Shown here one piece after another: positions 1-9,073 of a stretch of DNA of 64,000 nucleotides (positions within the stretch are counted from its first letter, which is position 1; each line of letters starts with the position of its first letter). The notes under the pieces were generated by a model. That model was not told the origin of the DNA, did no database searches, and was given only the letters and a program-made list of their open reading frames with translations. Made by a program: the position numbers and the translations under genes. The stretch comes from Sphingomonas sp. SORGH_AS_0950 (GTDB lineage: Bacteria; Pseudomonadota; Alphaproteobacteria; Sphingomonadales; Sphingomonadaceae): assembly GCF_030818415.1 (NCBI RefSeq), contig NZ_JAUTAE010000001.1:3126001-3190000 (forward strand), given 5' to 3'.

Positions 1-183
1 GCCGAAGCCGATCTCGACCTGGAGCGGGCGCGCGTCGCCGAACAGCCGCACGGCGTCGAGCGGGCCGTCCTCAGGCACGCTGAGGGTGGGCAGCATGTCC
101 TCGACCAGCGCGGCCTGACCTTGGCGCAGCTTATGGCCCTGTCGCCGGCCATAGAGGCGGCGGATCGTCGTCGGATCGTTCAT
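1..183 (-). CDS. trmB: tRNA (guanine-N7)-methyltransferase, N-terminal part
   Basis: This is the first 61 codons of TrmB, which methylates G46 in the variable loop of tRNA using SAM. The gene runs off the left edge of the window. The visible protein begins MNDPTTIRRLYGRRQGHKLR and reaches VEIGFG, the start of the SAM-binding glycine motif of the family. The ATG lies at 183, back-to-back with the transporter gene on the other strand. In related genomes trmB usually follows metK directly; here a divergent transporter gene sits between them. The identification rests on the N-terminal basic segment and the start of motif I only. Confidence 0.8.
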   Translation of the reverse strand, partial: MNDPTTIRRLYGRRQGHKLRQGQAALVEDMLPTLSVPEDGPLDAVRLFGDARPLQVEIGFG

Positions 184-247
184 CGCGCGCCCTTAGCGCG
201 GGGAGGGGGCGGGAGCCAAGACCGTGCGCGCGCGTTGCTGGCGGGGA

Positions 248-1057
248 ATGGATCAGGATGACAGCAAAGCCGAGGGCAAGGCGCAGAAAGCCGCCGATGC
301 CAAGGACCTCCACCGTGCGGTGCGCGAGGCGGGGGAGAGCGAGCTCGACCGCCCCGCGGGCGCGCTGTTCTGGTCGGGGCTGGCGGCGGGAATCGCGATC
401 CACAGCTCGCTGATCGCCGAGGGCGCGCTGCATGCGGGTTTGCCCGAGGCACCGTGGCGCGAGCTGGTTACGGCGCTCGGCTATCCGGTCGGGTTCCTCG
501 TCGTGATCCTGGGGCGGATGCAGCTGTTCACCGAGAGCACGATCACCGCGATGCTGCCGCTGGTGACCAGGCCATCGGGCTGGGCGTTGCAGCGGACGCT
601 GCGGCTGTGGGGGATCGTGCTGTTCGCCAATCTGATCGGCACCGCGCTCGCCGCCGGGATGGTCGCGGGCGGGGCGCTGGGCAATCCCGAGATTCGCGAG
701 GCGATGATCGCGGTGTCGGCGGGCATTCTGGAGCTGAACGGGTGGCAGACGTTCATCAACGCCATCCCCGCCGGTTTCCTGATCGCGGTGGTCGCCTGGA
801 TCCTGCCCAATGGCCGGAACCAGGCCTTCTGGATCATCCTGGCGATCACCTATGTCATCGCGATCGCCGGGTTCAGCCATTCGATCGTCGGCGCGGACGA
901 GACGTTCCTGCTGGTCTTCACCGGGAAGGTCACGATCGAACAGGCCGTGTTGGGGCTGATGCTTCCGGCGATCCTCGGCAATCTGGTCGGCGGGGCGGGT
1001 CTGTTCACGCTGCTGGCGCATGGCCAGGTGCAGGGCGAGACGCCGGACCAGCCATGA
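248..1057 (+). CDS. formate/nitrite transporter family membrane protein (YfdC-like)
   Basis: A 269-residue integral membrane protein of the FNT family, whose members are pentameric channels for small monovalent anions such as formate and nitrite in the inner membrane. A charged N-terminal tail of about 40 residues is followed by six hydrophobic segments, beginning GALFWSGLAAGIAIHSSLI. The substrate cannot be told from sequence; the YfdC branch is poorly characterised. An in-frame GTG at 224 would add eight residues and has a purine-rich stretch upstream, but MDQDDSKAEG looks like the natural N-terminus. The gene stands alone between trmB and metK and ends just before a bidirectional terminator shared with metK. 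Confidence 0.75.
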   Translation: MDQDDSKAEGKAQKAADAKDLHRAVREAGESELDRPAGALFWSGLAAGIAIHSSLIAEGALHAGLPEAPWRELVTALGYPVGFLVVILGRMQLFTESTITAMLPLVTRPSGWALQRTLRLWGIVLFANLIGTALAAGMVAGGALGNPEIREAMIAVSAGILELNGWQTFINAIPAGFLIAVVAWILPNGRNQAFWIILAITYVIAIAGFSHSIVGADETFLLVFTGKVTIEQAVLGLMLPAILGNLVGGAGLFTLLAHGQVQGETPDQP

Positions 1058-1058
1058 A

Positions 1059-1082
1059 AAAGGGGAGCCGAAGCTCCCCTTT
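1059..1082. terminator. bidirectional intrinsic terminator between transporter gene and metK
   Basis: A perfect 10-bp stem (AAAGGGGAGC / GCTCCCCTTT) with a CGAA loop lies two bases after the transporter stop and 23 bases beyond the metK stop. Read on the minus strand it is followed by a run of five T, and on the plus strand by TTT, so it can end transcription of both convergent genes. Confidence 0.85.
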
Positions 1083-1105
1083 CGCGTCATTCCTCGGTGA
1101 TCGGA

Positions 1106-2305
<1,200 letters not shown>

Positions 2306-2320
2306 TCCCGTCCTCATAAG

Positions 2321-2342
2321 GATATAAAGATAGCTTTATATC
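2321..2342 (-). promoter_or_regulatory. palindromic operator of metK (SahR-like)
   Basis: GATATAAAGATAGCTTTATATC is an inverted repeat with nine perfectly paired outer bases per arm and one mismatched central pair. It fills most of the 41-bp lnt–metK gap. AT-rich palindromes of this kind before SAM-cycle genes are known targets of SahR, an ArsR-family regulator that responds to S-adenosylhomocysteine. That assignment is inference; the palindrome itself is plainly present. No regulator gene is nearby. Confidence 0.6.
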
Positions 2343-2346
2343 GGTC

Positions 2347-3885
2347 CTAGCGGGCGCGGCGGCGGATGGCAACGCCGATCGCGGCCAGCGCCGCCGCGAT
2401 GGCCAGCGCCAGCATGTTGCCGATCCGCGAAAAGGGCGTCGGCGGCAGGGCGGCGGGCAGCGGGGCCTGCGCCGCGCCGGTCACCAGATGCGGGACGGTC
2501 GCGACCAACCGGCCATCGGCGGCGATGATCGCGGAGATGCCGTTGGGCGTGGCGCGCAGGATGGGCAGCGCTTCCTCGATCGCGCGCATCCGCGCCTGCG
2601 CCAAATGCTGCGGCGGGCCCCAGCGGCCGAACCAGGCGTCGTTGGACGGGTTGAACAGCAGGCGCGGACGATGTGCCTCGTCCACCACCTGGCCCGAGAA
2701 GATGATCTCGTAGCAGAGCTGCACCCCGACCGGCCCGAAATTCGGCACGCGCAGGTTACGGGGGCCGGGGCCCGGGCTGAAATCCATGTCGCCGGGGACC
2801 AGCCGCGCCAGGCCCAGCGGCTTGAGCAGCCAAGGCATGGGCAGATATTCGCCATAGGGCACCAGATGCGCCTTGTCATAGCGGCCGGTGATCCGCGCCG
2901 CCGGGCTGATCGCGAAGACGCTGTTGGTCGCGCTGACCACCCGGCGGCGATCGGGTGAGAAGTTCAGCGCGGTGCCGCCGACCAGCGCCGTATCGCGCGG
3001 GCCCAGCACGCTGGCGATCCGGCGGCGATCCCAGAAGGGCGGGGCATAGTTGAACCCGAAATAGGCCCAGTCGGGATAGCCGTCCTCGATCATGTCGCGC
3101 ACCACGCCCTCGGGCCAGACGACCAGGCGCGGGCGGGGACCGGGGCGGCCCGACAGCGCGATCAGCCGCTCGAGCATCTCCGGCCCGTCGCTCTCGCCGC
3201 GCTGGTCCTGGCTGACATTGGGCTGGACGACGCGGACCAGCGGCGCATCGGCGCCGGGCTCGGGCGCGCGGGTGAGCGGGGCGGACAGGGCGGCGAGCGC
3301 GGTCGCGGGCACCATCACGGCGGCCGGGCGCCAGTCCCGGCGCAGCGCCAGCCAGATCGCCCCCGCCAGAAGCACGGTGAGCCCCGACAGCGCATAGGTG
3401 CCGACAAAGGCGCTCATCCGCGCCACGCCGATCACCGGCAGCCAGATGACCGACACCGGGTCCCAGGCATAGCCGGTGAACAGCCGCGCGCGCAGATATT
3501 CGGTCGCGATCCAGGCCGCGGCGAAGATCAGGACATAGGCGGTGTCGGCCCGCCGTCCGCGAAACCGCCACGCGACGCCCGCCGCCGCCATCGGAAACAC
3601 CGCGAGATACAGCGCCAGGCCGACCGCCGCGAAATAGCCCAGCACCGGCGGCATCTTGTCCTGAAAGTCGAAGGCGTGCTGGAACCAGTTGTTGTTGACG
3701 GTGAAATGCCCGACCCCGAACGCCCAGCCGCGCCACAGCGCCGCCCGCATGGTCGGCGCGTCCTGCACCAGCGCTAGCAGGACGATCAGCCCGGCCAGCA
3801 TCAGCGGCCAGAGGTCGAGCGGGGCAAAGCCGCAGGCGGCGGCGGCCCCGGCGATCAGGGCGAGGAGGGCGGGATAGCGGGTCAC
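2347..3885 (-). CDS. lnt: apolipoprotein N-acyltransferase
   Basis: Adds the third acyl chain to the N-terminal cysteine of lipoproteins at the periplasmic face of the inner membrane. The N-terminal half has six or so hydrophobic helices; the second half is a carbon-nitrogen hydrolase domain with the full Glu-Lys-Cys triad in VVWPEGVVRD, YDKAHLVPYGEYLP and GVQLCYEIIF. A last helix precedes the basic C-terminus. The start is uncertain: the GTG at 3885 (VTRYPALLALIAG) gives 512 residues and begins right before the first helix, while the frame stays open to 3960. Neither has a convincing ribosome binding site. It lies upstream of metK on the same strand. Confidence 0.93.
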   Translation of the reverse strand: MTRYPALLALIAGAAAACGFAPLDLWPLMLAGLIVLLALVQDAPTMRAALWRGWAFGVGHFTVNNNWFQHAFDFQDKMPPVLGYFAAVGLALYLAVFPMAAAGVAWRFRGRRADTAYVLIFAAAWIATEYLRARLFTGYAWDPVSVIWLPVIGVARMSAFVGTYALSGLTVLLAGAIWLALRRDWRPAAVMVPATALAALSAPLTRAPEPGADAPLVRVVQPNVSQDQRGESDGPEMLERLIALSGRPGPRPRLVVWPEGVVRDMIEDGYPDWAYFGFNYAPPFWDRRRIASVLGPRDTALVGGTALNFSPDRRRVVSATNSVFAISPAARITGRYDKAHLVPYGEYLPMPWLLKPLGLARLVPGDMDFSPGPGPRNLRVPNFGPVGVQLCYEIIFSGQVVDEAHRPRLLFNPSNDAWFGRWGPPQHLAQARMRAIEEALPILRATPNGISAIIAADGRLVATVPHLVTGAAQAPLPAALPPTPFSRIGNMLALAIAAALAAIGVAIRRRAR

Positions 3886-3979
3886 GGCGGCAGGATATGG
3901 CGCGTGGTCATGACAGGAGCAATGCGGGAGTTCGCAATCCTCTCTGGGGCCGATCGACATTCAGCGATGCCTTTCCTTC

Positions 3980-4171
3980 CCTCGCCCCTCGCAGAGGGGA
4001 GAGGGTTGCGCAGACTTGGTCTTTGCGAAAGCAAAGGCTTAGTCGGAGCTGGGTGAGGGGTGAATGCGCGCAGCGCGCGAGCCCTTGGGCTCGCTCAACC
4101 CCTCACCCAAGCTGCGCTAGCCAGCAGGCTGGCAAGCTTCGCTAACCCTCTCCCCTGTCCAGGGGAGAGGG
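3980..4171. repeat. intergenic paired inverted repeat, family A (copy 1)
   Basis: This fills most of the 410-base gap between lnt and the VOC gene; I see no gene in it. Arms of the type GGGGAGAGGGTT…GGGTGAGGGG face CCCCTCACCC…CCCTCTCCCC, with a palindromic middle and small hairpins at each end. Copies with the same arms lie on both sides of serA (29478 and 31207). The transcript could fold into a long hairpin. Confidence 0.75.
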
Positions 4172-4295
4172 CAAGAAGACGCAATCGTGAACGTCGATCT
4201 GCCCCCGCTCCCTCCACCCCGCTGCGTATGTGCAAGCGAGCCGCGCCGGGGAGGAAAGGGTGGCAAAACGGACCCCGCCTCCCTAGCTTCCCTCC

Positions 4296-4727
4296 ATGAC
4301 CCTGCGCCCCTTCCACCTCGCCTTCCCGGTCCACGACCTGGCCGCCGCCCGCCATTTCTATGGCGAGATTCTCGGCTGTGCCGAGGGACGTTCGAGCGAT
4401 CACTGGATCGACTTCGACCTGTTCGGGCATCAGATCGTCGCGCATCTCGATCCCGCCGCGCAGCCGGTCGCGGTGGAGAATGCGGTCGACGGCCATCAGG
4501 TGCCGGTGCCGCATTTCGGCGTCGTGCTGACCATGGCGGACTGGCAGGCGCTGGCCGCACGGGTCGAGGCGGCGGGCGTGACGTTCGGCATCGCGCCCTA
4601 TGTCCGCTTCAAGGGGCAACCCGGCGAGCAGGCGACGATGTTCTTCCGCGACCCCAGCGGTAATGCGCTGGAGTTCAAGGCCTTTGCCGATGATAAGATG
4701 CTGTTCGCCACGAAGATGCCCGCATGA
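4296..4727 (+). CDS. VOC (glyoxalase/dioxygenase superfamily) protein
   Basis: A 143-residue single-domain protein of the vicinal oxygen chelate fold. It begins [20 protein letters not shown], the classic first beta strand and helix of the family with a candidate metal-binding His, and ends [15 protein letters not shown], the usual last strand with a metal-binding Glu. Members are lyases, dioxygenases or resistance proteins; nothing in the sequence fixes the substrate. It overlaps the following gene by four bases (ATGA), so the two are probably translated together. Confidence 0.85.
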   Translation: MTLRPFHLAFPVHDLAAARHFYGEILGCAEGRSSDHWIDFDLFGHQIVAHLDPAAQPVAVENAVDGHQVPVPHFGVVLTMADWQALAARVEAAGVTFGIAPYVRFKGQPGEQATMFFRDPSGNALEFKAFADDKMLFATKMPA

Positions 4728-5026
4728 CCGCGCCCATTTCGCTCGATATCCCGCACAAGCTCGGCAAGGAGGGCGTCCGTCAGCGGCTGGACGGCGGCAT
4801 CGGCAAGATCGGCCGGATGATCCCCGGCGGCGCCACGGTCGAGCATCGCTGGGACGGCGACACGATGCACTTCACCGTCGGCGCGATGGGCCAGACCATC
4901 GGCGCGCAGGCGACCGTCTATGACGACAAGGTCCATGCGGTGGTGAACCTGCCCGCCTTCCTGTCGCTGTTTTCCAGCCAGCTGGAAGCGGTCATCCGGT
5001 CGGAGGCGCCCAAGCTGCTGAAGTAA
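4724..5026 (+). CDS. polyhydroxyalkanoic acid system family protein
   Basis: A 100-residue protein resembling the small PHA-granule-associated family (PHA_gran_rgn). It begins [20 protein letters not shown] and contains [16 protein letters not shown], matching the family pattern of an amphipathic start followed by beta strands and a closing helix. The family was named for its occurrence with polyhydroxyalkanoate genes and its biochemical role is not well defined; no PHA synthase is in this window. It is coupled by a four-base overlap to the VOC gene. Confidence 0.75.
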   Translation: MTAPISLDIPHKLGKEGVRQRLDGGIGKIGRMIPGGATVEHRWDGDTMHFTVGAMGQTIGAQATVYDDKVHAVVNLPAFLSLFSSQLEAVIRSEAPKLLK

Positions 5027-5064
5027 GGGGGCCCGCACGGGTCCATCGGGGGAAAGAGGGGGGA

Positions 5065-5697
5065 ATGATGGCACTGCATACATGGTGGCTCTTTGTCGGG
5101 GCCGTGTTCCTCCTGTCGGGCACGCCCGGTCCCAACATGCTGCACATCATGACCCGGTCGGTCGATATGGGGCTGAGGCGCAGCACGGCCGCCATGGCCG
5201 GATGCCTGAGCGCGGTGGTGATCGTCCTGGCCGCGTCCGCCGCGGGGCTGACGACCGTGCTGCTGGCGCTGCCCGGCGCGTTCGAGGTGATCCGCTATGC
5301 GGGCGTCGCCTATCTGCTGTTCCTGGGGATCAAGGCGTGGCGCGCGGACGTCGCGCCGGTCGATGTCGGTGACGGCGCGATCCCGCCCAGCCTGTCGCAC
5401 CGCGCGGTCTTTCGCGGCGGTTTCCTGATCGGGATCAGCAACCCCAAGCTGATCCTGTTCGCCGTCGCCTTCCTGCCCCAGTTCATCAATCCCGCCAGAG
5501 CCCAGATGCCGCAATTCGCGATCCTGGTCGCCACCTTCGCGGTGATCGAGGGGCTGTGGTATGCGGTCTATGCGCTCGGCGGGCGTTCGCTGTCGCGCTA
5601 TCTGGGCAGGCCGTCGGTGAAGCGCGCGTTCAACCGCCTGACGGGCGCGATCTTCATGGGCTTCGGCCTGGCGCTGCTGAAGGTGAAACCCGCCTGA
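5065..5697 (+). CDS. LysE/RhtB family amino-acid exporter
   Basis: A 210-residue inner membrane protein with about six hydrophobic segments. It carries the family hallmark LSGTPGPNMLHIM near residue 20 and the second conserved stretch FLIGISNPKLILFAVAFLPQ. LysE/RhtB proteins export amino acids or their analogues such as homoserine lactone; the exact cargo is unknown. Two ATG codons in tandem (5065 and 5068) follow a purine-rich GGGGGGAA. It stands 38 bases after the PHA-system gene and converges with the sugar dehydrogenase gene. Confidence 0.88.
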   Translation: MMALHTWWLFVGAVFLLSGTPGPNMLHIMTRSVDMGLRRSTAAMAGCLSAVVIVLAASAAGLTTVLLALPGAFEVIRYAGVAYLLFLGIKAWRADVAPVDVGDGAIPPSLSHRAVFRGGFLIGISNPKLILFAVAFLPQFINPARAQMPQFAILVATFAVIEGLWYAVYALGGRSLSRYLGRPSVKRAFNRLTGAIFMGFGLALLKVKPA

Positions 5698-5749
5698 GCG
5701 GGCCCTGAGCGGGAGGGCGGGGCCCGGACCGACCGGACCCCCTCCCACC

Positions 5750-7081
5750 TTATTGGGCGGCGTGGACCTTCCACACCACATTGCCGACATCGTCCGCCAC
5801 CAGCAGGCCGCCCGTCGCCTTGTCGACGATCACGCCGACGGGACGCCCCTGCGCCTCGCCCTTGGCGTTGAGGAAGCCGGTGACGACATCGACCGGCTTC
5901 ACCCCCGGCACCGGAAAGCCGTTCGCGGCGAACGGCACGAACACGACCTTGTAGCCCGAGGGCGGCTTGCGGTTCCACGAGCCATGCTCGCCGACGAACA
6001 CGCCCTGTGCGAAGCGGTCGCCCAGCTTGGCCCCCTGTGCGAAGGTCAGGCCCAGCGCCGCGACGTGCGGCCCCAGCGCATAGTCGGGGCGCTTCACATA
6101 TTGCTGGAGCGCGGGGTTGGCGGGCTGGACCCGGTCATCGGGATAGCCGCCCCAATAATACCAGGGCCAGCCGAACTGGTCGCCGAACTCCACCTGCGTC
6201 AGATAGTCGGGCGCGAGGTCCGAACCGAGCATGTCGCGCTCGTTGACCACGGTCCACAGTCGCCCGTTCTGCGGATTCAGCGCCATGCCGTTCGGGTTGC
6301 GCAGGCCCGAGGCATAGATCCGCCAATTCTTGTCCCTGGGCCAGACCTGCAGGATGGCGGCGCGGTATTTCTCGGCCTCCATGCCGTTCTCGGCGACGTT
6401 GCTGGCCGATCCGACCGAGACGAACAGCGTCTGGCCGTCGCCCGAGGCGATGACGTTACGCGCCCAGTGATTGCCCGCCGGGTTCAGCGGTACGACCTTT
6501 TCGGGGCGGGCGGTGATCCTGGTCTCGCCGTCGCGATACGGCACGCGCACCAGCGCATCGGTGTTGCCGATGTACAGATAGCCGTCGAACAGCACCATGC
6601 CGAAGGGCGAGTTCAGCCCGGTCAGGAACGGCGTCTTCAGATCGGCCACGCCGTCGCCATTGGTATCGCGCAGCAGCGTGATCCGGTTGGCCGACGGCAC
6701 CGCCGCGCCCGCCCGGCCGAGGAAGAAGTTCATGACCCGCTGCACGATCCCGGCATTGGGCCGGGGCGGCGAGTTGGTTTCGGCCACCAGCACGTCGCCA
6801 TTGGGCAGTTCGTACAGCCAGCGCGGATGATCGAGCCCGCTTGCAAAGGCCTGGATCGCCAGCCCCGGCGCCACGCTCGGCTTGGCCCCGTTCGCCCAGC
6901 CCACCGGCTTGGCGATGTCGACGGTCGGGATCACCTGTTCACGCGGTGCCCCAATGGTCGGCTGCTTGCCCGCCACCTGGTCGACGCTCAGCCGGGCCGT
7001 GTCGGGCCAGGCCAGCCAGACGACGATAGCGATGCCGATCAGGACGATGATGCCGGATACGATCAGGACGTGTTTGCGCAT
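5750..7081 (-). CDS. PQQ-type sorbosone/glucose dehydrogenase family protein
   Basis: A 443-residue protein of the soluble glucose/sorbosone dehydrogenase beta-propeller family. One N-terminal hydrophobic helix (residues about 5–24, VLIVSGIIVLIGIAIVVWLA) probably anchors it with the catalytic domain in the periplasm. Characteristic blade sequences include YASGLRNPNGMALNPQNGRLW, WPWYYWGGYPDDRV and VGEHGSWNRKPPSGY. Relatives oxidise aldoses or sorbosone with PQQ and pass electrons to the respiratory chain; the substrate here is unknown and no PQQ synthesis genes are seen. It is a single gene converging on the LysE exporter. Confidence 0.85.
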   Translation of the reverse strand: MRKHVLIVSGIIVLIGIAIVVWLAWPDTARLSVDQVAGKQPTIGAPREQVIPTVDIAKPVGWANGAKPSVAPGLAIQAFASGLDHPRWLYELPNGDVLVAETNSPPRPNAGIVQRVMNFFLGRAGAAVPSANRITLLRDTNGDGVADLKTPFLTGLNSPFGMVLFDGYLYIGNTDALVRVPYRDGETRITARPEKVVPLNPAGNHWARNVIASGDGQTLFVSVGSASNVAENGMEAEKYRAAILQVWPRDKNWRIYASGLRNPNGMALNPQNGRLWTVVNERDMLGSDLAPDYLTQVEFGDQFGWPWYYWGGYPDDRVQPANPALQQYVKRPDYALGPHVAALGLTFAQGAKLGDRFAQGVFVGEHGSWNRKPPSGYKVVFVPFAANGFPVPGVKPVDVVTGFLNAKGEAQGRPVGVIVDKATGGLLVADDVGNVVWKVHAAQ

Positions 7082-7384
7082 GGTGGGCAGGATAGGCGGC
7101 GGACGGCGCGGGGGGAAGGGGAAAGCATGGCGTCGCGCATTGCGCGCCAGAGGTGGAACTGACGACTTGGCCAGTGGACCATCCCTCCGTTCGGGCCCGA
7201 CTGGGGCGACGGAGACTCGCCCGCTACGTCTCGCCGATCCCGACGAACGGATTCGCGCGCGGGCGCTGCAATGTCTGGTATGTTCCTAACCGGACGACGC
7301 CACCCGACTGACGAGAGTGCATGGCCAGCCTGCGCTTCAAGTCCAATATGTCTATTGCGTTCTCGATCAGGGGGCATTGCCTAG
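7082..7384. other. intergenic flank left of the IS element, no gene recognised
   Basis: About 300 bases between the dehydrogenase start and the IS insertion. Short open frames occur on both strands but none has a good ribosome binding site or recognisable sequence. It should contain the promoter of the dehydrogenase gene close to 7090–7140; I do not see an unambiguous one. Confidence 0.5.
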
Positions 7385-8245
7385 AGGCTGTTATGGACTT
7401 GAGAGGTTTGCTGATTCATCCGAGGTGGGATGAGCATTTGCGGCAAGCCGTATCCATCTGACGTGAGCGACGAGGAATGGTTGCTGGTTGCACCGTACCT
7501 ACTGCTGCAACGCGAGGATGCCGGGCAGCGGGAGCATGACCTGCGGGAGGTGTTCAACGGCCTTGGCTACATTGTTAAGACGGGCGCGCCATGGCGGTGG
7601 ATGCCGAACGATCTGCCGCCCTGGGCAGCTGTGTACCAGCAGACACAGCGCTGGCTGGCGGCGGGCTGCTTCGAGGCGCTGGTGGACGACTTGCGCGCGG
7701 TGCTGCGGCTGTCAGCGGGGCACAAGGCCGAGCCGACCGCTGCGATCATCGACAGCCGGACGCTTCGATCGACGCCCGAGAGTGGCGAGCGGGCCGGCTA
7801 TGACGGGGCCAAGCGCAAGAAGGGCTCGAAGATCCCCATGGCCGTCGATACGCTGGGCCATCTGCTGGCCCTCCATGTCACGCCAGCCAGCGCCGAGGAT
7901 CGCGGCGAGATGGAGCGGCTCGCCCGCACCGTACAGGCGGTCACCGGCGACACGGTCGAGCTGGCCTGGGTGGACCAGGGCTATACCGGCGGGCGGGCCG
8001 CCGATGCCGCAGCCTTGCACGGCATCGCGCTCGAAGTCGTCAAACTGCCGCAGGCCAAGCGCGGCTTTGTTCTCCTGCCGCGCCGCTGGGTCGTCGAGCG
8101 GTCATTCGCCTGGGCAACCCGCTTCCGCCGTCTCGTCAAAGACTATGAACGCTATGCTCAAACACTCGCCGGACTTCACGTCGTCGCTTTCGCCTGCATC
8201 ATGATGAAGCAGGCTGCCGCGTTCGCCGCAGGTTCATAACAGCCT
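7385..8245 (+). mobile_element. IS5-family insertion sequence, complete
   Basis: An 861-bp element with terminal inverted repeats beginning AGGCTGTTATG at both ends (the inner bases differ slightly: GGACTT against GAACCT). It is bounded on each side by CTAG, which fits the YTAR target duplication of IS5-type elements. A single intact transposase fills it. The matched ends and undamaged frame suggest a fairly recent and possibly still active copy. Confidence 0.9.
7430..8239 (+). CDS. IS5-family transposase
   Basis: A 269-residue DDE transposase in one uninterrupted frame. The N-terminal part (about residues 8–85, with DVSDEEWLLVAPYL and GLGYIVKTGAPWRWMPNDLP) is the DUF4096-type DNA-binding region. 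The catalytic residues are visible in TAAIIDSRTLRS (first Asp), ELAWVDQGYTGG (second Asp) and RRWVVERSFAWATRFRR (Glu), the last being the family's Y/W-x2-R-x-E-R-like motif. Many relatives make the protein from two frames by frameshifting; this one does not need to. The stop codon lies six bases before the end of the element. Confidence 0.95.
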   Translation: MSICGKPYPSDVSDEEWLLVAPYLLLQREDAGQREHDLREVFNGLGYIVKTGAPWRWMPNDLPPWAAVYQQTQRWLAAGCFEALVDDLRAVLRLSAGHKAEPTAAIIDSRTLRSTPESGERAGYDGAKRKKGSKIPMAVDTLGHLLALHVTPASAEDRGEMERLARTVQAVTGDTVELAWVDQGYTGGRAADAAALHGIALEVVKLPQAKRGFVLLPRRWVVERSFAWATRFRRLVKDYERYAQTLAGLHVVAFACIMMKQAAAFAAGS

Positions 8246-8431
8246 CTAGGTCACCACGGACCAATCGAGATCGAGTTCCTGCATTTTCGTTACGCGCGGC
8301 CAGTCGTCCTTTACCGCCCCGCCGTGGCAAGGGACGGCGTCGATTCCCCAATACCGATCGGTTGAGCCGGACGGAGCATCTTTGAGGGATAAGATTTGGC
8401 CGCCGATGCACAGGAAGCGCACCGGCGGCCA
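8246..8431 (-). pseudogene. degraded 3' end of an unidentified gene at the IS junction
   Basis: On the minus strand a 61-codon stretch reads like real protein (for example SGSTDRYWGIDAVPCHGG and KDDWPRVTKMQELDLDWSVV) and stops at a TAG lying inside the CTAG target site. Upstream in this frame is a TGA, but the neighbouring frame continues with protein-like sequence (SQFEGADKLPDIRALD), suggesting a frameshift near 8432. No start codon, ribosome binding site or family could be recognised. The base composition is lower in GC than the housekeeping genes. A chance open frame is possible. Confidence 0.3.
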
Positions 8432-8711
8432 TCAAGGGCACGAATGTCAGGGAGTTTATCCGCGCCCTCGAACTGGGAAAGACTTGGCCTGATCGCCAAT
8501 GCCACCGATTATAGGGCAGGTCCGTCAGGTTGGGTAATGCATTAAAATGCGCTCTGTAATCGATTGAATCATTTTTCGCGGGTGGAAACGGCCGAAATGG
8601 GTTCGTCGGTCCGCGCTTTCCCCGGAACGGACATGTCTGCCATTGCAGGGTATGGCGTTCGACCTTCAACCTCCCCGACGGCGCAAGGGGCGCCGCCGAG
8701 GGAGGTATCCG
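8432..8711. other. low-GC spacer with no intact gene
   Basis: About 280 bases of noticeably AT-richer sequence between the IS-adjacent remnant and the small secreted-protein gene. Only broken frames are visible. A TATAAT-like hexamer occurs near 8510 but lacks a clear partner at the right distance. Confidence 0.4.
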
Positions 8712-8993
8712 ATGAAGAATTTCCTCAAAACTGTTCCGATGTTCAGCGTGATCGGCATCCTGGGATGCCTGACGGCACCGCAGCCAGCTGCCGCCATGCC
8801 GTCCTGCGAACAGGAGGTGCGGATTCGCTGTTCGGGGCATGACGTGCAGGGACGGCCTCGGCTGGATACCCGTCATTCCAGCTACGAAGAGTGCGTCGAG
8901 GAAGAGACTGCCTGGCGATGCACGGGCGGACCTTCGTTCTGGAGCGGCGGGAACGACTGGATCGCCTTCCGGCGCGAGGGGGACTTGAACTAA
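8712..8993 (+). CDS. small secreted Cys-containing hypothetical protein
   Basis: A 93-residue protein I cannot assign to a family. MKNFLKTVPMFSVIGILGCL followed by TAPQPAAAM looks like a signal peptide with an Ala-x-Ala-type cleavage site near residue 28, so the mature protein would be periplasmic or secreted. It has four cysteines (PSCEQEVRIRCSG, EECVEEE, AWRCTGG) that could form two disulfides, and is acidic in the middle. The ATG at 8712 is preceded by GGAGGTATCC, an excellent ribosome binding site; the frame stays open further upstream. It lies in the accessory pocket beside the IS element. Confidence 0.65.
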   Translation: MKNFLKTVPMFSVIGILGCLTAPQPAAAMPSCEQEVRIRCSGHDVQGRPRLDTRHSSYEECVEEETAWRCTGGPSFWSGGNDWIAFRREGDLN

Positions 8994-9008
8994 CGCCGAT
9001 ACCCTTGC

Positions 9009-9044
9009 CGGCCGACCTGCTGCTACCGTGCGGCAGGTCGGCCC
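9009..9044. terminator. strong stem-loop between convergent genes
   Basis: GGCCGACCTGC and GCAGGTCGGCC form an 11-bp perfect stem with a loop of about a dozen bases. It lies after the small secreted-protein gene and beyond the GNAT pseudogene on the other strand. There is no T run on the plus side, so termination is likely but not certain. Confidence 0.5.
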
Positions 9045-9073
9045 CAGAAAGAATATGAGTGCTTGGTGGGGTA

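Noticed and set aside
7063-7377. 104-codon minus-strand frame starting at the IS left flank
   Set aside because: No ribosome binding site, basic low-information sequence, and it overlaps the dehydrogenase gene start.
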